From NCBI RefSeq assembly GCF_023094165.1, contig NZ_JALMDK010000006.1, positions 434,001 through 498,000 on the forward strand: a stretch of DNA of 64,000 nucleotides, read 5' to 3'. Numbering within the stretch: the first letter of the stretch is position 1; the number at the start of each line of letters is the position of its first letter. Under the pieces are notes generated by a model that did not search any database, was not told the DNA's origin, and saw only the letters and a list, made by a program, of their open reading frames with translations. Shown piece after piece: positions 14,533-25,060 of the stretch. The translations under genes and the position numbers were made by a program. Source of the stretch: Crossiella sp. S99.2. Its GTDB lineage: Bacteria > Actinomycetota > Actinomycetes > Mycobacteriales > Pseudonocardiaceae.

Positions 14533-17166
14533 TCAGGCTTCGGGCAGCGAAGCCAACCTCGCTGTGATGCGTTCGATCTCCGCCTCGGCCGCCGCCTTGC
14601 GCTCGGTGATCTTCTCCACCACCGCGGCGGGCGCCTTGTCGGTGAACGCCGGGTTGCCCAGCTTGGCCACGCAGCCGGCGAGTTCCTTCTCGTTGACCGC
14701 CAGGTCCTTGGCCAGCCGCTTGCGCTCGGCCGCCACGTCGATGGTGCCGGAGGTGTCCAGCTCGATGGTGACCGCGCCGGTGGGCAGGTTCAGCTCGAAA
14801 TCGGCCGTGGCGGCGAACTCCGCGCCCGGTTCGTCCAGCTTCACCAGCGCGCGCACCGAGGCGGTCAGCGCGGTCAGCCCGGCGGCGTCCATCCCGGAGA
14901 GCCGGGTGGCCACCCGCTGACCGGGCTTGATGCCCTGGTCCGAGCGGAACCGGCGGATCTCGGTGACCAGCTGCTGGACCGCCGCGATCCGGTCCGCCGC
15001 AACGGGATCGGCCGTCGCACCGGAGACCGTCGGCCAGGCCGCGATGACCAGCGACTCCTCGCCGGTGAGCGCGGTCCACAGCGTTTCGGTGAGGTAGGGG
15101 GAAACCGGGTGCAGCAGGCGCAGCACCACGTCGAGGACGTGGCCGAGCACCGCGCGGGTGGCGCCAGCCCGGTTCTCGTCGTTGAGCTGGACCTTGGCCA
15201 GTTCCAGGTACCAGTCGCAGAACTCGTCCCAGACGAAGTGGTAGAGCGCCTCGGTGGACTTGGCGAACTGGTAGTCGTCCAGCAGACCGTCCACTTCGGA
15301 CACCAGCGCGTCCAGGCCGTCCAGGATCCACCGGTCGGCGTCGGTGAGCGAGTCCCGCGCGGGCACCGGCTCGGCGACGGTGGCGCCGTTCATCATGGCG
15401 AACCTGGTGGCGTTCCACAGCTTCGTGCCGAAGTTGCGGGAGCCGGCCACCCACTCCTCGCTGATCGGCACGTCGGTGCCGGGGTTGGCGCCGCGGGCCA
15501 TGGTGAAGCGCAGCGCGTCGGTGCCGAAGCGGTCCATCCAGTCCAGCGGGTCGACCACGTTGCCGACGGTCTTGGACATCTTCTTGCCGTACTGGTCCCG
15601 GACCATGCCGTGCAGCGCGATGGTGTGGAACGGCGGCACGCCGTCCATCGCGTAGATGCCGAACATCATCATCCGGACGACCCAGAAGAACAGGATGTCG
15701 TAGCCGGTGACCAGCACGCTGGTCGGATAGAACTTGGCCAGGTCGTCGGTCTTCTCCGGCCAGCCCAGGGTGGAGAAGGGCCACAGGCCGGAGGAGAACC
15801 AGGTGTCCAGCACGTCCTCGTCCTGGCGCCAGCCCTCGCCCGCCGGCGGCTGCTCGTCCGGGCCCAGGCAGACCTGCTCGCCGTTGGGGCCGTACCAGAC
15901 CGGGATCCGGTGGCCCCACCACAGCTGGCGCGAGATGCACCAGTCGTGCAAGTTGTCGACCCAGTCGAAGTAGCGCTTGGTCATCTCCGGCGGGTTGACC
16001 GCGACCTTGCCCTCGCGGACCGCGTCCCCGGCGGCCTTGGCCAGCGGGGCGACCTTGACGAACCACTGGAGCGAGAGCCGCGGCTCGATCGGCTCCTTGG
16101 AGCGCGAGCTGTGCCCGACGCTGTGCAGGTACGGCCGCTTCTCCGCGACGATCCGGCCCTGCGCGCGCAGCGCCTCGCGGACCGCGACCCGCGCCTCGAA
16201 CCGGTCCAGGCCGTCGAATTCGGTGCCGGTGTGCGCGATCCGGCCCTGCTCGTCCATGATCGTCGGCATCGGCAGCTCGTGCCGCTTGCCGATCTCGAAG
16301 TCGTTCGGGTCGTGCGCCGGGGTCACCTTGACCGCGCCGGTGCCGAACTCCGGGTCGACGTGCGCGTCGGCCACGACCGGGATCTTGCGCCCGGTCAGCG
16401 GCAGCTCGATCAGCGTGCCGACCAGGTGCTTGTACCGCTCGTCATCCGGGTGCACCGCGACCGCGGTGTCGCCGAGCATGGTCTCGACCCGGGTGGTGGC
16501 CACCACGATCGAGGCGTCCCCGTCGCCGTAGCGCATGGAGACGAGTTCGCCCTCGACCTCCTCGTGGTCGACCTCGGCGTCCGACAGCACCGAGCGCAGC
16601 GTGGGCGACCAGTTGACCAGCCGCTCGGCCCGGTAGATCAGGCCCTCGTCGTAGAGCTTCTTGAAGATGGTCAGCACCGCGCGGTTGGACTTCTCGTCCA
16701 TGGTGAACCGCTCGCGGGTCCAGTCCACGCTCTCGCCGAGGCGGCGCATCTGGGCCAGGATCTTGCCGCCGTACTCGGCCTTCCACTCCCAGGTGCGCTC
16801 GATGAACGCCTCCCGGCCCAGCTCCCGGCGGCTGGTGCCCTCGGCCGCGAGCTGTTTCTCCACCAGCGCGTGCACCGCGATGGAGGCGTGGTCCATGCCC
16901 GGCAGCCACAGCGTCTCGAAGCCCTGCATCCGCTTGCGCCGGATGATCAGGTCGATCAGCGTGTGCTCGAAGGCGTGCCCGATGTGCAGGCTGCCGGTGA
17001 CGTTCGGCGGTGGGATGACGATGGTGAACGGCGGCTTGTCGCTGCCCGCGTCAGGGGTGAAGTAACCGCGCTCGACCCACCGCTGGTACAGCTCGCCCTC
17101 TACCTCCGCCGGAGCGAACTGGGCGGGGAGTTCGGTGCGGGCCTGCTGCGGAAGGGTCTCGGTCAC
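14533..17166 (-). CDS. valS: Valyl-tRNA synthetase
   Basis: Class I aminoacyl-tRNA synthetase that charges tRNA-Val and edits threonine. The 877-residue protein has the HIGH signature (PPNVTGSLHIGH, ending at residue 64), the CP1 editing region with TTRVETMLGDTAVAVHP, the KMSKT signature near residue 526, the anticodon-binding region (DEFCDWYLELAK), and a C-terminal coiled-coil arm rich in Lys/Glu/Ala. The GTG at 17166 gives the expected N-terminus; the open frame upstream runs antisense into the divergent membrane-protein gene. A 9-base stem at 17205-17231 sits in the leader, but no T-box was recognised. The orthologue neighbours folC in M. tuberculosis. Confidence 0.97.
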   Translation of the reverse strand: MTETLPQQARTELPAQFAPAEVEGELYQRWVERGYFTPDAGSDKPPFTIVIPPPNVTGSLHIGHAFEHTLIDLIIRRKRMQGFETLWLPGMDHASIAVHALVEKQLAAEGTSRRELGREAFIERTWEWKAEYGGKILAQMRRLGESVDWTRERFTMDEKSNRAVLTIFKKLYDEGLIYRAERLVNWSPTLRSVLSDAEVDHEEVEGELVSMRYGDGDASIVVATTRVETMLGDTAVAVHPDDERYKHLVGTLIELPLTGRKIPVVADAHVDPEFGTGAVKVTPAHDPNDFEIGKRHELPMPTIMDEQGRIAHTGTEFDGLDRFEARVAVREALRAQGRIVAEKRPYLHSVGHSSRSKEPIEPRLSLQWFVKVAPLAKAAGDAVREGKVAVNPPEMTKRYFDWVDNLHDWCISRQLWWGHRIPVWYGPNGEQVCLGPDEQPPAGEGWRQDEDVLDTWFSSGLWPFSTLGWPEKTDDLAKFYPTSVLVTGYDILFFWVVRMMMFGIYAMDGVPPFHTIALHGMVRDQYGKKMSKTVGNVVDPLDWMDRFGTDALRFTMARGANPGTDVPISEEWVAGSRNFGTKLWNATRFAMMNGATVAEPVPARDSLTDADRWILDGLDALVSEVDGLLDDYQFAKSTEALYHFVWDEFCDWYLELAKVQLNDENRAGATRAVLGHVLDVVLRLLHPVSPYLTETLWTALTGEESLVIAAWPTVSGATADPVAADRIAAVQQLVTEIRRFRSDQGIKPGQRVATRLSGMDAAGLTALTASVRALVKLDEPGAEFAATADFELNLPTGAVTIELDTSGTIDVAAERKRLAKDLAVNEKELAGCVAKLGNPAFTDKAPAAVVEKITERKAAAEAEIERITARLASLPEA

Positions 17167-17299
17167 AGCAGTCGATTCTACGGGGGCCTCGAAACCGGAA
17201 TTCCCGCTGGTCGCACCGACCCCGACCAGCGACAAGACTCCCGGCCCCGCGGCGGCCGCTGCTAACCTCGGCACGTTTTCACTCATTCGGGGGGTTGGC

Positions 17300-18220
17300 A
17301 TGACCGAGGACCCACAGGTGCGCGAGATCAAGCGCCGTGCGTTCTGGCGCCGCAACGGCGGCCGCTTCCTCGGAATCGGCCTGGTCATCGCCCTCGGCGT
17401 GACCGGGGCCGTGCTCTACCGGACCGGCCTGCTCAACGGCCTGGCGCCCGAGGGCATCGGCGGCGCGAACCCCACCAGCAGCACCCCCAAGGTCAACCTG
17501 ACCACCCCGTTCCTGGGCACCGAGGCCGGGCTGTGGGCCGACGGCGCGGCCGGGATCACGCTGCCGGAGACCGGCAAGCTCGGCAAGTACAGCGCGGAGC
17601 AGGTCCGGGCCTTCGCCGAACAGGTGCGCAAGGTGCTGATCACCGCCCGGCTGGACCGCAGGGTGATCGTGGAGGGCAAGACCGAGCACGTCTTCGCGCT
17701 GATGGCGCCCGAGGCGCGGGAGCAGTACGACGAGCACCGGGAGAAGGAGAAGCTGCCGGTGGACGGCGGCTCGTTCCTCTACACCCGGATCGCCCCCGGC
17801 TACCCGCTGCTGGAGGTCGAACCCAAGGTCAAGGGCGAGCTGAAGGTGTTCCTGGACGCCAAGGGCAAGCTGACCGCGACCACCAACTACGTGATGGCCT
17901 ACGCCTTCAAGCCGGACCAGCCGGAGAAGATCACCGACCCGCACGAGCTGATCGCCATCCAGCGCCGCGAGGCGGAGTGGTTCCTGGAGGACAACAAACA
18001 GATCCGCAAGAGCCAGCACGGCCTGTGGTGGGGCGAGAAGTTCAACGGCTATGACTACCTGATGAGCTGCTCGGCCTCGGAGAAGGAACTGCTCGCCCCG
18101 ACCTTCCGGGAGAACCAGCAGCGGCGCACGAACGGTCCGGAGCCCACGGCCAAGCACGACCGCAAGCACTACTTCGACCCGAACTCGCCGGTGGGCGATG
18201 AGGACGGCTGCAAGAAGTAG
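17300..18220 (+). CDS. Single-pass membrane protein of unknown function
   Basis: A 306-residue protein with a basic cytosolic N-terminus (REIKRRAFWRRNGGR, about 8-22), one membrane segment (FLGIGLVIALGVTGAVLY) and a large extracytoplasmic domain of about 260 residues. The domain has charged helices (SAEQVRAFAEQVRKVLITARLD) and conserved-looking FALMAPEAREQYDEH and GYDYLMSCSASE. The ATG follows a run of six G residues at a good distance. It diverges from valS with 133 bases between starts. I know similar proteins only as actinobacterial hypothetical proteins. The location implies a cell-envelope role, but nothing more can be said. Confidence 0.8.
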   Translation: MTEDPQVREIKRRAFWRRNGGRFLGIGLVIALGVTGAVLYRTGLLNGLAPEGIGGANPTSSTPKVNLTTPFLGTEAGLWADGAAGITLPETGKLGKYSAEQVRAFAEQVRKVLITARLDRRVIVEGKTEHVFALMAPEAREQYDEHREKEKLPVDGGSFLYTRIAPGYPLLEVEPKVKGELKVFLDAKGKLTATTNYVMAYAFKPDQPEKITDPHELIAIQRREAEWFLEDNKQIRKSQHGLWWGEKFNGYDYLMSCSASEKELLAPTFRENQQRRTNGPEPTAKHDRKHYFDPNSPVGDEDGCKK

Positions 18221-18253
18221 CGGCTGTATCTGATTGGCGTGCTCCGCACGCTG

Positions 18254-18346
18254 GATTTTTCGCTCTGAGTCGCCTCGTCGTGCATCCGCCGCACGCGAAG
18301 CAAGCTTCGGATGCGTCGGACGCACGACAAGGCAACGCGAAAAATC
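18254..18346. repeat. 93-base imperfect palindrome in intergenic region
   Basis: Outer arms gatttttcgc (18254-18263) and gcgaaaaatc (18337-18346) match perfectly. Inside, cgtcgtgc pairs with gcacgac and catccg with cggatg, giving a long interrupted hairpin with A/T-tract ends. It sits in a 312-base gene-free gap (18221-18532) that otherwise shows only the AGGAG ribosome site of the next gene. It may be a dispersed extragenic repeat or MITE-like element, or an elaborate terminator for the upstream gene. Confidence 0.6.
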
Positions 18347-18532
18347 GGTACCCCGCCGCTGGGGAAGAGCCCGCCGTGTCGCTACGCGCCACGCCTGTTT
18401 CGCAGCAAGTGAGCGCGTGGTCCTGCTGCGCGCCTTGTCTTCTCCGGTCCTGGCCAGCGGCCTTCTCGTGGTGGGTTTGGGCACGTACGATGCCGGGAAA
18501 GCGCATTCCGTCCGTGGCCGCAAGGAGATCCG

Positions 18533-19303
18533 TTGATCGTTCCTGGTCTGGTTTCGGTGACCTTCCGGCAACTCGGTGTGCCCGAGGTGGTGCGGTTGAC
18601 CGCCGCGGCGGGCCTGGAAGCGATCGAGTGGGGTGGCGATGTGCATGTCCCGGCCGGGGATCTCGCCGCCGCCGAGACCGCCCGGGAGCTGACCGCCGCG
18701 GCCGGGCTGACCGTGGCCGCCTACGGCTCCTACTACCGCGCGGGGCACAGCGATCCGGCCGACCTGGACCCGGTGGTGCGCACCGCGGCCGCGCTGGGCG
18801 CGCCGTTGATCCGGGTCTGGGCTGGCATGCTCGGCTCGGCCGAGGCGACTCCGGCGCAGCGGGCCTGCACCGTGCAGGCGTTGCGGCGGGCGGGCGAGGC
18901 GGCGGCGGGGCACGGCATGCGGATCGCGCTGGAATATCACCGGAACACCCTCACCGACACCCTCGCCTCGGCCACCGCGCTGTTCGCCGAGGTGGACCGG
19001 GCAGAGGTGGTGCCCTACTGGCAACCCGCCGGGGGCCAGCCGGGGGCGGTGGCGCTGACCGAGGTGCGGGCGTTGCTGCCGGAGCTGGTGACCACGCACG
19101 TGTTCAGCTGGGGTCCAGGTGGTGGGAAGGATCGGCTGCCGCTGGCCGAACGGGCAGACCTCTGGCAGCCGGTGCTGGCCGAACTCGCCGCGGACGGCCG
19201 GGACCGGTTCGCGCTGGTGGAGTTCGTGCCCGAGGACTCGCCGGCGATCTTCCTCCGGGATGCGGCCACCCTGCGTGACTGGTTGACCCACCCGCTCGGG
19301 TGA
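18533..19303 (+). CDS. Sugar phosphate isomerase/epimerase-like TIM barrel
   Basis: A 256-residue protein of the AP-endonuclease-2/xylose-isomerase-like superfamily. It starts with SVTFRQL and EAIEWGGDVHVPAGD, followed by YGSYYRAG, LIRVWAG, IALEYHRNTLTDT (metal-binding Glu/His region) and VTTHVFSW. The TTG start follows AAGGAGA by 4-5 bases. Members isomerise or epimerise sugars or inositol derivatives with a divalent metal; the substrate cannot be told. It stands apart from its neighbours, with a palindromic spacer before it and a molybdoenzyme gene 55 bases after it on the same strand. Confidence 0.87.
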   Translation: MIVPGLVSVTFRQLGVPEVVRLTAAAGLEAIEWGGDVHVPAGDLAAAETARELTAAAGLTVAAYGSYYRAGHSDPADLDPVVRTAAALGAPLIRVWAGMLGSAEATPAQRACTVQALRRAGEAAAGHGMRIALEYHRNTLTDTLASATALFAEVDRAEVVPYWQPAGGQPGAVALTEVRALLPELVTTHVFSWGPGGGKDRLPLAERADLWQPVLAELAADGRDRFALVEFVPEDSPAIFLRDAATLRDWLTHPLG

Positions 19304-19358
19304 CATTTGGGGGGCACCCGATTGGTGGTTTGCGGGCACCCCGGCGCAGGATGTGGAC

Positions 19359-21668
<2,310 letters not shown>

Positions 21669-21678
21669 GCGCCCGCGC

Positions 21679-22308
21679 TCACCGCGCCGAGGCGGTGGCC
21701 GCGGTCAGTTCCCTGGCCGCGGTCACGCCGCCGTCCTGCATGCGCCGCAAGCCATCCGCGATCCCGTCCACATCCGAGCGCACCGCGTCCAGCAGCGCCG
21801 CCGAGTCGGTCAGCGCGTCCGCGACCAGCCCGGTGAAGGCCAGCGCGCTGCCCGGGTCGAGCGCCAGCACCGGCAGCAGCAGGCTGACCTTGTGCCCCAG
21901 CTCCACGAACCGCTGGTGCAGCTCCTGGTGCTCCCGCCGGGCCTGGGCGAACCGCTCCGCGTGCCCGGCCAGCAAGGTCGCCGCCGCGGCCAGGATCTCC
22001 GCGTCCTCGCCGAGGCGCCTGCCTTCGGCCGAGATCACCTCGGCCGCCGCGGCCGCCGCTTTTCCTTGCCAGGGCACGGTGTCGGCGTACTCGGCGAGCA
22101 GTTCCACGCCGGTGTCCCGCAACTCGGTGGCCGCCGCCCGGTAGGCCCCGGCCAGATCGGCCAGCCGGTCCGCGTCGCCGGTGAGCGGGCCGAGCTGGGT
22201 CATGCCCATCCGGATGCCGTCCTCCAGGGTGCCGACGGTGAGCGTCTCGGCCAGGTTGGTCAACCGGGTGGCGCGCAGGGCCAGGTCCTGGCTGTCGCCG
22301 CGGCTCAT
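21679..22308 (-). CDS. ESX/WXG100-like helical protein
   Basis: A 209-residue, almost entirely alpha-helical, Ala-rich protein with no signal peptide or membrane segment. It contains a WxG motif between two helices (ADTVPWQGKAAAAAAEV, about 74-90), the hallmark of the WXG100/ESAT-6 superfamily exported by type VII secretion. The C-terminal half (ELGHKVSLLLPVLALDPGSALAF) may form an additional helical hairpin. Its ATG overlaps by four bases the stop of the smaller ESX-like gene upstream, suggesting co-expression and a heterodimer. No secretion apparatus genes are adjacent; export is inferred from the motif. Confidence 0.65.
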   Translation of the reverse strand: MSRGDSQDLALRATRLTNLAETLTVGTLEDGIRMGMTQLGPLTGDADRLADLAGAYRAAATELRDTGVELLAEYADTVPWQGKAAAAAAEVISAEGRRLGEDAEILAAAATLLAGHAERFAQARREHQELHQRFVELGHKVSLLLPVLALDPGSALAFTGLVADALTDSAALLDAVRSDVDGIADGLRRMQDGGVTAARELTAATASAR

Positions 22309-22586
22309 CGCAGGCCCTGCTTGTCATCGGCGGTGGCATAGCCCTGCAGGCTGTCCCTGGCCTGGCCGGTCAGCGTGTCGAAGGCGCGCACCCTGGCCCG
22401 CAGGGTGTCGAAGAGGTGCTGCTGGAAGGCCAGGTGGGTCTTGCCCGCGTCGGTGGTCGCGAAGGTCGCGCCGTCCCTGGTGCCGGCGTCCCAGCTCTTG
22501 CGGGTGGCCTCGATGTCCTTGGTGGCCAAGGACAACCGCTGGGCCAGCGCGCGCAGCTCGTCCTGGTTGAGCCCGAATCCGTTCAT
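22305..22586 (-). CDS. Small ESX-like helical protein
   Basis: A 93-residue helical protein, the size of an ESAT-6-like antigen. Two predicted helices (LNQDELRALAQRLSLATKDIEATRKSW and KTHLAFQQHLFDTLRARVRAFDTLTG) are separated by a turn containing SWDAG, a relaxed version of WxG. There is no signal peptide. Its stop overlaps the start of the 209-residue ESX-like gene by four bases (22305-22308), so the products probably associate. Its neighbours (VOC protein, FdhF) do not suggest a pathway. It could alternatively be a non-secreted helical-bundle partner. Confidence 0.65.
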   Translation of the reverse strand: MNGFGLNQDELRALAQRLSLATKDIEATRKSWDAGTRDGATFATTDAGKTHLAFQQHLFDTLRARVRAFDTLTGQARDSLQGYATADDKQGLR

Positions 22587-22637
22587 GTCCGCCCCCTCCC
22601 GGGCAGCAGGCTATCGGGTCGCGGACACCCCTGGGTG

Positions 22638-22665
22638 CCGGGAGCGACAACTCGATCGCTCCCGG
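22638..22665 (-). terminator. Hairpin terminator after the VOC gene
   Basis: A perfect 10-base stem (ccgggagcga with tcgctcccgg) and 8-base loop, 13 bases beyond the stop of the VOC gene on its strand. It also separates that gene from the ESX-like pair. Confidence 0.65.
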
Positions 22666-22678
22666 TGCCCGAGCAGTC

Positions 22679-23431
22679 TCATTCCCCCAGGTGCAGCACG
22701 GCGAACACGGCGCCCCACGGGTCGGCGAGCACCGCCATCCGGCCGTAGGCGGTCTCGGTGATCTCCTCGACCACCGCACCGCCCAGCTCGCGCGCGGCAG
22801 CCACGGTGGCGTCCACATCGGACGTTCCGAAGTAGACCAGCCAGTGCGGCCGCTCCTCCGCCCGGTGCACCGGCTCGGCGCTGGCCACCTGCTGACCGGC
22901 CAGCTCGAACACCGGGTACTCCGGCGCGCCCCGCACCTCGCTGTAGTCGTAGTCGAAAATGCTGCCGTAGAAGGACTTCGCCGCGTCCACCGCGGTGGTG
23001 CGCAGCTCGTTCCAGACCAGCGTGCCGTGCTCGTTGACCAGTCCGGCGCCGTGATGCTCATCCGGCTGCCAGAAACCGATCAGCGCGCCGGCCGGGTCCA
23101 GCGCGATGGCCATGGTGCCGAACGAGCCGACCGTCATCGGCTCCACCACGATCGTGCCGCCTGCCGAACGCGCTCGCGCCACCGCGCCCTCGGCGTCCTC
23201 GGTGTGCAGGTAGCTGCCCCACATCGGCGGCGCGTCGGGCTGCGCCGGGCCCAGCCCGGCCACGATCCGGTCCCGCAGCAGCGCGTTGACGTAGTAGCCG
23301 TACTTCTCCTCGCCAGGGGTGTAGGTCCAGCCGAAGAGCGCGGCGTAGAACTCCTTGGCCGCGTCCAGATCCGGTGTGGACACGTCAACCCAGCTCGGCG
23401 TGCCCGCGGTGTAGCCGTCCCGCTCCGGCAT
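22679..23431 (-). CDS. Two-domain VOC (glyoxalase-fold) protein
   Basis: A 250-residue protein made of two tandem vicinal-oxygen-chelate domains. Each begins with a domain-start motif: TPSWVDVSTPDLDAAKEFYAALFGW (about 11-35) and LVWNELRTTAVDAAKSFYGSIF (about 135-156). Each ends in a strand with an aromatic/Glu metal region (ALIGFWQ; WGAVFAVLHLGE). Such duplicated small VOC proteins in actinomycetes are mostly uncharacterised; glyoxalase, dioxygenase or drug-binding roles are possible. It is transcribed alone, with its own terminator. Confidence 0.88.
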   Translation of the reverse strand: MPERDGYTAGTPSWVDVSTPDLDAAKEFYAALFGWTYTPGEEKYGYYVNALLRDRIVAGLGPAQPDAPPMWGSYLHTEDAEGAVARARSAGGTIVVEPMTVGSFGTMAIALDPAGALIGFWQPDEHHGAGLVNEHGTLVWNELRTTAVDAAKSFYGSIFDYDYSEVRGAPEYPVFELAGQQVASAEPVHRAEERPHWLVYFGTSDVDATVAAARELGGAVVEEITETAYGRMAVLADPWGAVFAVLHLGE

Positions 23432-23491
23432 GGTCGGTTCCTTCCGTGAGGTGGACGCCCAGTCTGTCCCGCCCCACCGACAATCGCGCTC

Positions 23492-23605
23492 TCAGCCGGT
23501 GAACAGCTGGGTCACCTTGCGCACCAGCTCGAAGAGCCCGTAGGCGAAGGGCAGTCCGACCCACAGCCAGGCGAAGGCCATGACCGGCTTGTACCGGGGA
23601 TTCAT
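23492..23605 (-). CDS. MFS transporter small subunit (37 residues)
   Basis: A tiny gene below usual length cut-offs. Its ATG overlaps the stop of the upstream OFA-type MFS transporter by one base (TGATG). The product begins MNPRYKPV, has one membrane helix (MAFAWLWVGLPFAYGLFELV) and ends RKVTQLFTG. I recognise this as the small single-pass protein found directly behind OFA/MFS transporters and annotated as MFS transporter small subunit. It presumably stabilises or regulates the transporter. The overlap, the hydrophobic pattern and the basic flanks support a real gene. Confidence 0.8.
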   Translation of the reverse strand: MNPRYKPVMAFAWLWVGLPFAYGLFELVRKVTQLFTG

Positions 23606-24969
23606 CAGACCGCCTCCGCCTTGCTCGGCGCGGCCTGCGGCCGCTGGGGTTCGTGGAATCGCGGATGCACCGGCCGGACCAGCTCATTGGCGATGAAGCC
23701 GACCACCAGCAGGCCGATCACGATGTAGAGCGAGGTGGTGTAGAGCGCCGGGCCGGACTTGCCCGCGGCCTTCTGCGCGTCCGCGATGGCGTTGATGATC
23801 AGCGGGCCGAGCACCCCGGCCAGCGACCAGGCGGTGAGCAGGCGGCCGTGGATGGCGCCTACCTGGTAGGTGCCGAAGAGGTCCTTCAGGTAGGCCGGGA
23901 TGGTGGCGAACCCACCGCCGTAGAAGGACAGGATGACCATGGCGCAGCCCACGAACAGCGGTGTGGAGACGTCCCCGGCCAGTGCGATGGCCAGGTAGAG
24001 CAGCCCGCCGACGCCGAGGTAGAGCCGGTAGATGTTCTTGCGCCCCACCAGGTCCGAGGTGGAGGACCAGACGAACCGGCCGACCATGTTGGTCAGCGAG
24101 AGCAGCGCGACGAACCCGGCGGCCGAGGCGGCGCTGACCGGCAGCGTGGAGTTGGCGAAGAAGTCCCTGATCATCGGCGCGGCCTTCTCCAGGATGCCGA
24201 TGCCCGCGGTCACGTTGAAGCACAGCACCACCCACAGCAGCCAGAACTGCGGGGTGCGGATGGCGTTGTTCGCCGAGACCTGGGCGGTGGTGATCATGCC
24301 GCCGGCCGCGGCCGGTTTGGGGCTCCAGCCCTTGGGTTTCCAGTCCGGCGCGGGCACCCGCACCAGCAGCACGCCCACGGACATGAACACCGCGTAGACC
24401 AGGCCGTGCGTGATGAAGGTCTGCGCGATGCCGGTGATGTCCTTGCCGAAGCCGTCCAGCATGGCCGCCGACCAGGGCGAGGCGATCAGCGCGCCGCCGC
24501 CGAAGCCCATGATGGCGATCCCGGTGGCCATGCCCGGCCGGTCCGGGAACCACTTGATCAGGGTGGACACCGGGGAGATGTAGCCGATGCCGAGCCCGAT
24601 CCCGCCGATGCCGCCGTAGCCGAGCACCACCAGCCAGTACTGCCGGGTGGCCACGCCGAGCGCGGCGATGAGGAAGCCGGAGGAGAAGCAGACGGTGGAG
24701 ACGAACATGGCCCAGCGCGGACCGTTACGCTCCACCAGGGTGCCGCCGAAGGCCGCGGAGAGCCCGAGCATCACGATGCCGAGCTGGAACGGCAGCGCGC
24801 TCGCGGTGCCCGACAACGACAACGCGCCTTCCAGCGGCGACTTGAACACGCTCCAGGCGTAGGCCTGTCCGATCGCCAGGTGCACCGACAGCGCGGCCGG
24901 GGGGATCAGCCAGCGGCTCCAGCCGGGCGGCGCGACCACCCGGGAGCGGTCCAGGAAGCCGAGCGCCAC
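23605..24969 (-). CDS. OFA-family MFS transporter (oxalate/formate antiporter type)
   Basis: A 454-residue carrier with about 12 membrane segments. It begins with WSRWLIPPAALSVHLAIGQAYAWSVFKSPLE, a motif diagnostic of the OFA family, and has GYGGIGGIGLGIGYISPVSTLIKWFPDRPGMATGIAI in the following half. The GTG start follows GGAGG by 6 bases. OFA members exchange oxalate and formate or carry other monocarboxylates. Nearby FdhF, FdhD and a CoA transferase fit formate or oxalate handling, though the substrate is unproved. It is coupled to the 37-residue subunit and diverges from fdhD across a 91-base region with repeated aacct half-sites. Confidence 0.9.
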   Translation of the reverse strand: MALGFLDRSRVVAPPGWSRWLIPPAALSVHLAIGQAYAWSVFKSPLEGALSLSGTASALPFQLGIVMLGLSAAFGGTLVERNGPRWAMFVSTVCFSSGFLIAALGVATRQYWLVVLGYGGIGGIGLGIGYISPVSTLIKWFPDRPGMATGIAIMGFGGGALIASPWSAAMLDGFGKDITGIAQTFITHGLVYAVFMSVGVLLVRVPAPDWKPKGWSPKPAAAGGMITTAQVSANNAIRTPQFWLLWVVLCFNVTAGIGILEKAAPMIRDFFANSTLPVSAASAAGFVALLSLTNMVGRFVWSSTSDLVGRKNIYRLYLGVGGLLYLAIALAGDVSTPLFVGCAMVILSFYGGGFATIPAYLKDLFGTYQVGAIHGRLLTAWSLAGVLGPLIINAIADAQKAAGKSGPALYTTSLYIVIGLLVVGFIANELVRPVHPRFHEPQRPQAAPSKAEAV

Positions 24970-24998
24970 AGCGCACCTCCAGGCATATAGTTGAAGTG

Positions 24999-25039
24999 AC
25001 AACCTAAGTGCGCAACCTAGGCTCTGGGTCCCAGGTTGT
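24999..25039. promoter_or_regulatory. Repeated half-sites in the OFA-fdhD divergent promoter
   Basis: acaacct (24999-25005), caacct (25013-25018) and inverted aggttgt (25033-25039) lie in the 91-base space between divergent transporter and fdhD starts. The outer pair is an exact 7-base inverted repeat. This suggests a shared operator; no regulator gene is adjacent. Confidence 0.45.
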
Positions 25040-25060
25040 ACAGGGTTTGGAGGTCCTCGG

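Noticed and set aside
15109..17265. 718-residue open frame antisense to valS
   Set aside because: Shadow frame with no domain; valS is certain from its HIGH and KMSKS signatures.
17167..17299. T-box leader for valS
   Set aside because: Only a 9-base stem was found; no T-box bulge sequence or specifier loop could be identified.
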